This document shows, piece by piece, positions 54,701 to 61,902 of a stretch of 64,000 nucleotides of DNA. Numbering within the stretch: the stretch's first letter is position 1; every line of letters starts with the position of its first letter. The DNA comes from Sporocytophaga myxococcoides DSM 11118 (GTDB lineage: Bacteria > Bacteroidota > Bacteroidia > Cytophagales > Cytophagaceae): the NCBI RefSeq assembly GCF_000426725.1, contig NZ_AUFX01000010.1, positions 124,001 to 188,000 on the forward strand, written 5' to 3'. The position numbers were made by a program, and so were the translations under genes. The notes beneath the pieces are model-generated. The model had not been told where the DNA came from and did no database searches. It worked only from the letters and a program-made list of their open reading frames with translations.

Positions 54701-54896
54701 ATCCGGAATAAGGCTATTAACTCAATCTAATTCAATTGAAAAGTTTGACATCTATAATATAAGCGGTAAAAGAATAGTTTCAGGAACAAATGAAATTCAA
54801 AATCAATGGATCGATATAAATAACTATTCAGATGGGTTATACATTATTCAGATTCTTGATAAAGGAAAACCGGTAATAATCAAGTTCATAAAATAA
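51747..54896 (+). CDS. GSDH/PQQ-type dehydrogenase with Ig, PA14 and T9SS domains
   Basis: A 1049-aa secreted protein with a signal peptide before SDLPPGF. Residues about 25-375 are a soluble glucose/sorbosone dehydrogenase propeller, with RGLISIALHPNFFNNGYYYAYY, GGIHNGGCLKFGSDGKLYIGTG and AEEINKILPGKFYGWPD. An Ig-like domain (about 385-465, SYQWYKNGVLIEGA) follows. A second beta domain (about 470-575) precedes a short TGWSDGE repeat. Two PA14-like domains (about 665-800 and 815-945, both with INFNW or IDFNW) come next, then a T9SS type A end. PA14 domains often bind glycans, so a surface-bound sugar oxidase is likely; PQQ use is inferred. Confidence 0.88.
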   Translation: MRIKVLLSLFIQLVILKSVFSSDLPPGFIEQEIATGLNPVSITKGLNNIIYITEKNGKVRVVQNDLLLESPLLDIQVNDFNERGLISIALHPNFFNNGYYYAYYCPKNRNKNRVVRFTSTNNGRSTLPGSEVLLIELDTLVGGIHNGGCLKFGSDGKLYIGTGEGGVSTNSKLLTNTLGKILRINDDGSIPTDNPFYNDASVTGINKSIYAYGLRNPFAFEFDALGQLYTTDVGGSTAEEINKILPGKFYGWPDREGNSGSTSIANYQGPEYFYTHEAGACAIIGCSFYNPLNKTFPAEYTGQIFFGDYCTEKIYSWNPVTKIRTDFATGANRPLWYLFADNGDMYYVERNGSDGGSAGSNTVSYDGKLWKIKYTNSDEVFINQNPQNSSLVVGENTLFSITAYSNLQPLSYQWYKNGVLIEGATNDTLLVQSVIISDNNAKFKCVVSNSVSSITSTEAILAVIQNTRPVPVISSPLATFKYKANDVLKISGTATDAEDGALSGTSLSFWVDLHHDVHTHPALAPTAGTSLPISFTVPNNGETSPHVFFRVYLKATDSKGFSSTTYVDIYPQLVGIKVNSNVPEAKINYDGTYHLVGETVYSVKGIIRSLEAPLVISTNNKMCVFTGWSDGETSKLITFATPNTDVNLYASYDCDEVSYTGDGLTATYSDVASVTTQTNGIRLKRLDPEINFNWQYDSPDMGTIDDNNFKAAWDGYIDIPVAGTYTFYLKSFYNDNCNLSIDNQAVINKTSGAYTGVEYFIEKSGNITFNTAGKKKIKVTFEETDWVAAIELRWEGPSISKQIVPQKNLFTNINLSSGDGLTGSYLGDLAVLAGVTPKYIHTDTQIDFNWAEGSPNASLLGNDLYTISWKGYLRPPLDDNYTFTATGDDGFMLLIDNDTIINQWHDGIIENKEKTVHLNGRTFYPFEFRYYENGGDANIKLQWASSLINQTGLEKKYLYTSIPAVTSNTETVSENTLNYKLARDGSGIRLLTQSNSIEKFDIYNISGKRIVSGTNEIQNQWIDINNYSDGLYIIQILDKGKPVIIKFIK

Positions 54897-54926
54897 ATTT
54901 CATTTCTTTCACAAAGCCTAATACAT

Positions 54927-54965
54927 AAAAAAGACTGTCAGAAAATTCTGACAGTCTTTTTTTAT
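54927..54965. terminator. Bidirectional rho-independent terminator
   Basis: Stem AAAAAAGACTGTCAGAA / TTCTGACAGTCTTTTTT with an AA centre, between two convergent T9SS genes. Confidence 0.9.
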
Positions 54966-54985
54966 AGTAGGCAAAAGAAAATCTT

Positions 54986-57900
54986 TTACCTCTGTACAAC
55001 AATCTTTTTCTTTATCACTTTCTGGTTTGTGACCCCATAGACAATATATGCTCCGTCTTCTAGATATTCGCTGATTTTATTAAAATCCAGAGTTAATTCA
55101 CCATTATAGGCAATTTCTTTACCTTGAAAATCATAGAGCTTTAAAGATAACAAAATTTCCTCCTGCACACTTGCTAGGCTTTCCTCAGATTTAGCCGATA
55201 ATGCACTGAAGGCAGCTTCTTCTATTGCAGCAGAAGGGCAACCTCCTACCTTCAAAATTTTATCATATTGCTTGTACCAAGGACTTACAGAATAGTTAAC
55301 TCCTGCACTGATACTGACAGATGATATGTTTGCTGAATAGGTTATATACACTTTACTTTTATCTAAAGGATCTACCTCTATAGTTGCCTGAGCATTGGTC
55401 CACCAACTTATATTGGTAAATGTGGCTTCCGGAGATAGCACAAACAAATATCTTTGCCCTGCAACCAGGCAAGAAGGGCCGTTAATTCCAGTAGTTAATA
55501 TATTTTCAACCTTCACCGAAACTATAGAAGAAGTTGTTTTTCCTCCAAGATTATCGGTCGCCACAGCTGTCAGACTGTATGTACCTGCTGCAGCTCCAGT
55601 AATTGTAAAAGTATAAGGTGCTGTATTATCAGACCCCAATAACAATGATCCATTGTAAAATGCCACTCCTGAAATAGTACCATCTGCATCTGAAGCATTT
55701 GCTGTAATAGTGACATTTGCGGGAGCATTAAACGAAGCATTATTAAGCGGACTGGTAATTGAAACAGAAGGGTTCTGATTAACTGCTGGAACAACTGTTA
55801 CTGTTACCGTATCAGTCCCTACTCCTCCATTATTATCTTTGACATTCGCAACAATTTTGTAAATGCCTGCTGCTACATTGGCCCAGCTGGCACTATATGG
55901 ACTGGTAACATCCAATACAGATGCTCCTGCGCCAACAAATGAAACTTCACTTATCGTGCCGTCTGCATCAGTTGCTGTAGCTGCGACACTGATATTGGCA
56001 GGTGCTGTAAATACTGCATTGTTTGCAGGAGAAGTAATCTTTACTACAGGTTTTTGATTAACTGCAGGGACAACTGTTACCGTTACCGTATCAGTTCCCA
56101 CTCCTCCGTTATTATCTTTAACATTCGCAACAACTTTGTAAGTACCGGCTGCTACATTGGTCCAGCTAGCACTATATGGACTGGTAACGTCTGACACCGA
56201 TGACCCAACACCAACAAATGAAACTTCACTTATAGTTCCGTCTGCATCAGTTGCTGTAGCTGTGACACTAATAGTAGCAGGTGCTGTAAATACTGCATTG
56301 TTTACAGGAGAGGTGATCTTTACAACCGGACGTTGATTAATTGCAGGAACCACTGTTACAGTTACAGTATCAGTCCCTACTCCTCCATTATTATCTTTAG
56401 CATTCGCAACAATTTTGTAAGTACCGGCTGCTACATTGGTCCAGCTAGCACTATATGGACTGGTAACGTCTGACACCGATGATCCGACGCCAACAAATGA
56501 AACTTCGCTTATAGCTCCGTCTGCATCAGTTGCAGTAGCTGTGACGCTGATATTGGCAGGTGCAGTAAATACTGCATTGTTTGTAGGAGAAGTAATCTTT
56601 ACCACAGGGTTTTGATTAACTGCAGGAACAACCGTTACCGTTACTGTATCAGTTCCCACTCCTCCGTTATTATCTTTAACATTCGCTACAATTTTATAAG
56701 TACCTGCTGCTATGTTATTCCAGCTAGCGCTATATGGACTGGTAACATCTGACACCGATGATCCAATGCCTACAAATGAAACTTCACTTATCGTCCCATC
56801 GGCATCCGTTGCGACAGCTGTGGCATTTATACTGGCAGGTGCTATAAATACAGCATTGTTAAGAGGAGACGTGATTTTAACAACAGGCTTCTGATTAACC
56901 TGACTCATAGGTATAGTACCTGATATGAAATATTCACCTAGAGAGGAATAATCAGAATATCCAGTAGTTAAAGGATCTCCTTGCCCTGTTCCATCAATAT
57001 TCAAATAATAAGTTCCTGCAGAGAGGTTTATGTTAAATGAAGCATACAAACCATTTATTGCAGTGGGCCCTGTCTGACTACTTGGAGCAGAGGCTGTGGG
57101 ATTGGAAGTAGCCAATGTTGTTCCCGAAGCATTTTTAAGAGTAGCAACTATATCAAGATTAGGATAAGACGGAGCTGGATTAATCGTTAAAGTAACAGTA
57201 CCACCTGAGGTCGTAAATGAATAGATGTCGACATCTGTTCTCTGTGAAATAATGCCATAATTTTGAGCTTCCGCCACCACTCCAGACTGAGACACAAACA
57301 GTGCTTTAGCAGTAGCATTGGTATTGCCCGCCTCATCAGTTCTGAAACCGAATCCATTTCCTGTGCCAGAGATAATGGTTATATCATCCTGAGTTTGATT
57401 AGCATTTGCATATTCTCCACGACTCCACTGAACTAGCCCCTTAGAGTAACCAACCCCCATGATTGGGGCCCAGATTCCCTGTCCGGAATAGTAATCTTCT
57501 TTGGGTGAGGTTCTACCATCATGAGATAGGCCTAAAGTATGTCCGATTTCATGAGAACCGGCCTCACCACCACCTTTAGTGCCGCTATTGAAAACCCAGC
57601 AAGGTGTATCATCTGTCCATCTGAAAGAATTAACATATGCAACGCCACCAGCACCAGGAGAAGCAGTGTTTGTAGGAGTAAAAATACATCTGATCCTTCT
57701 ACCTTTAGGGGCAGCGTTAAACACAGCTTCATTCGTAGTAATATTTATATTAAAAGCTCTGTAATCTTCACTGATCATTTTCCAGATATTAGTCACTTCA
57801 GTTTCTGAAAAATTGCCAGGCAAGGCATTGATAGTATTCCCACCGTTCCATCTTGTTCCCGTTACAACTTGTCCGTCAAAGTCCAGATAGGCAACGGCAA

Positions 57901-58471
57901 CAGCTCCAGCCAAACTTTGAAGATTATACACTGCTGATCCGGAAGGCGGAGCTTGGACAGGTAAAGCCCTTTTTTCAGCATTTAAAGATTTATTAAAATC
58001 GATGCATATAACTTTATTAATATCTTCCTCTTCAACAAATACATTTCCTTTTTGAGAGAAATACCTGAATGCCTTTCTATCAGAAGGAATTACTACATAG
58101 CCATTCAATTTCCCATCAGCAATAGAAAAGGTTACTGATGAAGCCTCTTTATCCTGAACTTCTCCAATGATGACTTCTTCACCATCAACAGTTTTTTTAA
58201 TATTAATCTGAGCCGAAACCGAATCTTTTGTAACAGGGATGGTACACTTCTTTATCTTGCGGGTTTTAATCTGGTTCTCGGAAAGATGTACGGCGTTATA
58301 AAAATCATCCACACTTCCGATATTAACTGGAGGAGCCGTAATATCCTGGGCATGAATACTTGTGAAAACAAAAAAAGATAAAAGAACACTCATAAGTAAT
58401 TTATTCTTTATATCCCTATAATAACTCCTAATAATTTGTTGACTAGATTTTGCGTGTTTCTGTTTCATCAT
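54986..58471 (-). CDS. Metzincin metallopeptidase with repeated Ig-like domains and T9SS sorting domain
   Basis: A 1161-aa secreted protein with a signal peptide ending SIHAQ. A propeptide-like region is followed by a zinc peptidase domain (about 185-390). It carries HEIGHTLGLSHDG (HExxHxxGxxH) and the Met-turn APIMGVG, as in reprolysin/fibrolysin-like metzincins. A pre-peptidase C-terminal-like domain (about 400-525) follows. Then come four almost identical 93-residue Ig-like repeats, each opening NQ-x-PVVKITSP, and a fifth divergent one (NQNPSVSITSP). A short domain and a T9SS C-terminal region end the chain. It should be a surface protease. Confidence 0.9.
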   Translation of the reverse strand: MMKQKHAKSSQQIIRSYYRDIKNKLLMSVLLSFFVFTSIHAQDITAPPVNIGSVDDFYNAVHLSENQIKTRKIKKCTIPVTKDSVSAQINIKKTVDGEEVIIGEVQDKEASSVTFSIADGKLNGYVVIPSDRKAFRYFSQKGNVFVEEEDINKVICIDFNKSLNAEKRALPVQAPPSGSAVYNLQSLAGAVAVAYLDFDGQVVTGTRWNGGNTINALPGNFSETEVTNIWKMISEDYRAFNINITTNEAVFNAAPKGRRIRCIFTPTNTASPGAGGVAYVNSFRWTDDTPCWVFNSGTKGGGEAGSHEIGHTLGLSHDGRTSPKEDYYSGQGIWAPIMGVGYSKGLVQWSRGEYANANQTQDDITIISGTGNGFGFRTDEAGNTNATAKALFVSQSGVVAEAQNYGIISQRTDVDIYSFTTSGGTVTLTINPAPSYPNLDIVATLKNASGTTLATSNPTASAPSSQTGPTAINGLYASFNINLSAGTYYLNIDGTGQGDPLTTGYSDYSSLGEYFISGTIPMSQVNQKPVVKITSPLNNAVFIAPASINATAVATDADGTISEVSFVGIGSSVSDVTSPYSASWNNIAAGTYKIVANVKDNNGGVGTDTVTVTVVPAVNQNPVVKITSPTNNAVFTAPANISVTATATDADGAISEVSFVGVGSSVSDVTSPYSASWTNVAAGTYKIVANAKDNNGGVGTDTVTVTVVPAINQRPVVKITSPVNNAVFTAPATISVTATATDADGTISEVSFVGVGSSVSDVTSPYSASWTNVAAGTYKVVANVKDNNGGVGTDTVTVTVVPAVNQKPVVKITSPANNAVFTAPANISVAATATDADGTISEVSFVGAGASVLDVTSPYSASWANVAAGIYKIVANVKDNNGGVGTDTVTVTVVPAVNQNPSVSITSPLNNASFNAPANVTITANASDADGTISGVAFYNGSLLLGSDNTAPYTFTITGAAAGTYSLTAVATDNLGGKTTSSIVSVKVENILTTGINGPSCLVAGQRYLFVLSPEATFTNISWWTNAQATIEVDPLDKSKVYITYSANISSVSISAGVNYSVSPWYKQYDKILKVGGCPSAAIEEAAFSALSAKSEESLASVQEEILLSLKLYDFQGKEIAYNGELTLDFNKISEYLEDGAYIVYGVTNQKVIKKKIVVQR
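55777..56892. repeat. Four tandem 279-bp repeats inside the metzincin gene
   Basis: The anchor GATTAA recurs at 55777, 56056, 56335, 56614 and 56893, an exact period of 279 bases (93 codons). The units are highly similar and encode the Ig-like repeats. A fifth, diverged unit lies at about 55495-55776. Confidence 0.92.
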
Positions 58472-59195
58472 ATTTTTTAGGTTAGCTTAAAACTGGTTTA
58501 TAGAAATTGAAAATAAGTCTATACTACCTTCCCCGGTCTTTAATATCATTAGGGATGCATTAATAATTCTTTATCAGGCTATCCAGTTTTAACTGAATAC
58601 GCTGACTTTAATCCGATAAATACTTTAGTAACCTAGACGTATTCAGAGCTTATAAAATTTAAGCTCATAACTTTCTTAAATATGGCGCAAGTAAAAATTG
58701 CTCCTGCACCTGAAGCATACTCTTAATTGATTTGTCAGAAGAACTACGATCAAAATCTGACACAAGTATTAATGATGGACTACCTGCAAATGTGGTATTT
58801 ATAAAATTATATCAAAATTTAAAAGATACCCTCGCAATTCATCTACGTCGAAAATGATTAATCAAAAGGCTGTACAATAAATTCTCAGCAAAATCAATCT
58901 TAATATCCGGAACCTTATGGGGCAATAAAATAAAGAATTTAGATTAAATATTACAAAAAAAAATATAAATAATTATAAACATGACTATTGGGATTATAGC
59001 CAATATTTAGATTCAAAAGAATCTCTAAAACTAGCCAGGATTAAAAAAACGGAGAAAACCAATAAGACATAAATAAAATGCCCCAAGGGGTTATACAATT
59101 GTCTTTATAACCTCCAATATTTATAGCGGTCTTTATATTCAAATGATTAAAAAAGATTTCACAATAAACATTCTTTTAAAGGGCAAGTCATAAAA
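58472..59195. other. Intergenic, no gene seen
   Basis: About 720 bases of AT-rich spacer upstream of the metzincin gene. Frames are all short. An inverted repeat GGTTATA / TATAACC lies near 59097-59118. I see no RNA gene; it must hold the metzincin promoter, but no clear consensus was found. Confidence 0.5.
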
Positions 59196-59225
59196 TGTAG
59201 AGACGCTATGGATAGCGTCTCTGCA
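59196..59225. repeat. Intergenic palindrome, family U
   Basis: Arms AGAGACGCTAT / ATAGCGTCTCT around GG, extended to TGT / GCA. The palindrome GTAGAGACGC...GCGTCTCT is a recurrent intergenic element in several Bacteroidota and cyanobacterial genomes (general knowledge). Only one copy is in this window. It lies 41 bases after the oligopeptidase B gene and could act as a transcript end, but there is no T run. Confidence 0.65.
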
Positions 59226-59265
59226 TTAATCCTCCAAATAAGAGCATTTGATGTTCTTTACATTT

Positions 59266-61365
59266 TTAATTCTCAATTCCAGAGATCATTAGAATAAATG
59301 CAAACTCCTGAGCTATTTCCTCATACACTTTAAATCTTCCGGTAGTGCCTCCATGTCCGGTTTCCATATTGGTCCTAAGGCACAACAAATTATTATCTGT
59401 CTTTAAATCTCTTAGTTTAGCGATCCATTTAGCCGGTTCCCAATATTGAACCTGTGAATCATGCAGACCTGTAGTAATAAGTATATTCGGATATGCTTTA
59501 GATTGAATATTATCATATGGCGAATAGGATAACATATATTTATACGATTCTTCATTTTTAGGATTGCCCCATTCATCAAACTCACCAGTAGTTAAAGGTA
59601 TGGATTCATCAAGCATCGTACTGACCACATCCACAAAAGGTACCTGTGCCAATATACCTTTAAACAGATCAGGTCTTAGATTCATTACTGCTCCCATCAA
59701 TAAACCTCCTGCGCTGCCTCCTTGTGCAAACAGTTTATCGGAACTTGTGTATCCTTGTCCGATAAGATGTTGAGCACAATTGATAAAATCAGTGAATGTA
59801 TTTATCTTCTTAAACATTTTACCATCTTCGTACCAATTCCTTCCCATCTCCTGCCCTCCTCTGATATGAGCTATTGCAAAAACAAATCCACGATCAAGAA
59901 GGCTTAGTCTTTTTGAAGAAAACTCAGGATCAATGCTTATTCCATATGAACCATAACCATAAAGCAATGCAGGATTATTGCCATTCAAAGACAATCCTTT
60001 TTTATACACAACAGACATTGGAATTTTAGTTCCGTCATCAGCAACAGCCCACATTCTCTCTGTTTTATAATCTGAAGGATTATACCCTCCTACGACAGTC
60101 TCGCGTTTTTTGAGTACCTGTTCACCTGTTCGCATATTGAAGTCATATACAGTATTGGGAGTAGTTAATGAGGTATATCTAAACCTTAGCCATTCTGTAT
60201 TTATTTCATAATTATCCCTTGTGAACATGGTATAAGCTGTTTCCTCCAAAGGAAGATATTTTTGCTTATTTGTTGCATGTTCTATGATACTGATATTCGT
60301 ACTTGCATTGGATCTTTCACTTAGCACAAGAAAATTTTCAAACACATCAATATCTTCAAGCAATACATCCTTTCTGTGAGGAATTACTTCTTTCCAGAAC
60401 TCTTTGGAAGTTTGCGTATCAGCAGTTTCCATAAGTCTGAAATTGGGAGCATTGAGGTTTGTAACAATATAGAATTTATCATGAAAATGTTCTATCTGAT
60501 ATTCCAATTCATCCTCTTTTACATTAAATTCTTTGAATTCGCCATTAGGAGTATTCGCATCCAAAATCTTGTAATAAGATGCAAGAGTGCTGGTTGAGCC
60601 AATGATCAGAAACTTTTTAGATTTGGCTTTCTCTATAGCAGTATAAAATGTTTCATCCTCTTCATGATAAATCAGCAAATCAGATGAAGGATCATTTCCC
60701 ATAGTATGACGATAAATACGATCAGGCCTTAATGTCTCTTCATCTTTTTTAGAATAAAAAACTGTTTTATTATCATTGGCCCAGGCCACATATCCTTCAG
60801 TATTTGGAATCTCATGGCCCACATGCTTGCCAGTCGAAAGATCTAAAAAATAAATAGTATAGATCCTTCTGCTTACAGTATCTAATCCATAAGCAAGGAT
60901 AGAATTATCTTCACTTACAGACAAACCAACTACATTATAATAATCATGACCCTTCGCCATAACATTAACATCCAACATCACTTCTTCCTGAGCATCGAGT
61001 GATCCTTTTTTTCTGCAATAAACAGGGTATTCTGCACCTTCTGTATATCTTACATAATACCAGAAACCATTTTTGAGAAAAGGAACACTTTCATCCTCCT
61101 GCTTGATCCTTCCTGTCATCTCCGCATAGAGCTTGCGCTGCAAATGCTCTGTAGGCTTCATAACATTATGAAAATAATCATTCTCAGCATTGAGATAATC
61201 AAAAACCTTTTTCGTTTGCTCATCTTGTTCTTCCGAATTTTTCTGCTCGTCGCTTAATCTCATCCAAAAGTAAGGATCATTTCTTGTACCAGCATCTGCA
61301 ACAACTTGATAATCGATCTTCTCTGCTATAGGAGGTGTATTGCTATTCAACTTATTCATTGACAT
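59266..61365 (-). CDS. ptrB: Oligopeptidase B-like S9 prolyl oligopeptidase family peptidase
   Basis: A 699-aa protein without a signal peptide. The N-terminal part (about 10-420) is the propeller gate, opening with DAGTRNDPYFWMRL. The C-terminal hydrolase has the nucleophile in AQGGSAGGLLMG, the Asp in TGLHDSQVQYWEPAKW and the His in ETGHGGTTGRF. DEWGNPKNEESYKYMLSYSPYDN and IPLTTGEFDEWG are typical of oligopeptidase B, which cuts small peptides after Lys or Arg. The length matches the family. It is transcribed alone. Confidence 0.92.
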   Translation of the reverse strand: MSMNKLNSNTPPIAEKIDYQVVADAGTRNDPYFWMRLSDEQKNSEEQDEQTKKVFDYLNAENDYFHNVMKPTEHLQRKLYAEMTGRIKQEDESVPFLKNGFWYYVRYTEGAEYPVYCRKKGSLDAQEEVMLDVNVMAKGHDYYNVVGLSVSEDNSILAYGLDTVSRRIYTIYFLDLSTGKHVGHEIPNTEGYVAWANDNKTVFYSKKDEETLRPDRIYRHTMGNDPSSDLLIYHEEDETFYTAIEKAKSKKFLIIGSTSTLASYYKILDANTPNGEFKEFNVKEDELEYQIEHFHDKFYIVTNLNAPNFRLMETADTQTSKEFWKEVIPHRKDVLLEDIDVFENFLVLSERSNASTNISIIEHATNKQKYLPLEETAYTMFTRDNYEINTEWLRFRYTSLTTPNTVYDFNMRTGEQVLKKRETVVGGYNPSDYKTERMWAVADDGTKIPMSVVYKKGLSLNGNNPALLYGYGSYGISIDPEFSSKRLSLLDRGFVFAIAHIRGGQEMGRNWYEDGKMFKKINTFTDFINCAQHLIGQGYTSSDKLFAQGGSAGGLLMGAVMNLRPDLFKGILAQVPFVDVVSTMLDESIPLTTGEFDEWGNPKNEESYKYMLSYSPYDNIQSKAYPNILITTGLHDSQVQYWEPAKWIAKLRDLKTDNNLLCLRTNMETGHGGTTGRFKVYEEIAQEFAFILMISGIEN

Positions 61366-61902
61366 TTATAATCTCATTTAATTTTTAAACGGATAAATAT
61401 CAACATTTAAGAAGTTAATTCATAATAAATTATATTGGCATTTAATCCAAAACCTTTTAGAACTCTGCGACCTGCCTCTCAGTCATTATAATATTCACCT
61501 ACCTCTGCAAACCTGACTACTATTATTCCCAATTTTCCTGAAAAAGACGTAGATTATACACTAAACTTGCCTTTTAAAACTATAAGGCTTGTAGCGCTAT
61601 CCTACAAACCTTTTTATGCCTATTTCAGATGCTCATAAACTATTCTTATCAAAATCTTTAGGTTTTCTTACATAGCTCTAATTTTCAGTATTAAAGGGCA
61701 CAAAAACATAAAACACTCATTCACAATTACCAACATTTTTAGTCCTCCGCACGAGGACAAAATTTACATAGCGAAAAACACTGAGGTGTTCCCTTACGCT
61801 TATTTTATTGCTATATACCATCTAAACCCAAAACCCATGATGTCGTAAATAAAAAAACTATAATTGAGTTTTAGTAATTCTTCGAAATATTAAAAATATT
61901 AA
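61366..61902. other. Intergenic between divergent genes
   Basis: AT-rich spacer of 537 bases with no supported frame. It contains a terminator-like hairpin (61585-61616). Promoters for the peptidase and the sensor must lie here but were not clearly seen. Confidence 0.5.
61585..61616 (+). terminator. Terminator-like hairpin with no gene upstream
   Basis: AGGCTTGTAG / CTACAAACCT with a 7-base loop and one mispair, followed by TTTTTATG. There is no plus-strand gene before it; the next gene starts 287 bases later. It could be a leader attenuator, the end of a small RNA, or chance. Confidence 0.4.

Noticed and set aside
55777-56892. Regular repeats as a possible CRISPR or satellite
   Set aside because: The units are 279 bases, contiguous and in frame with a protein; there are no spacers.
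55395-57808. Several 60-90 codon frames, both strands
   Set aside because: All are shadows of the repeated Ig-like domains of the metzincin gene in other frames.
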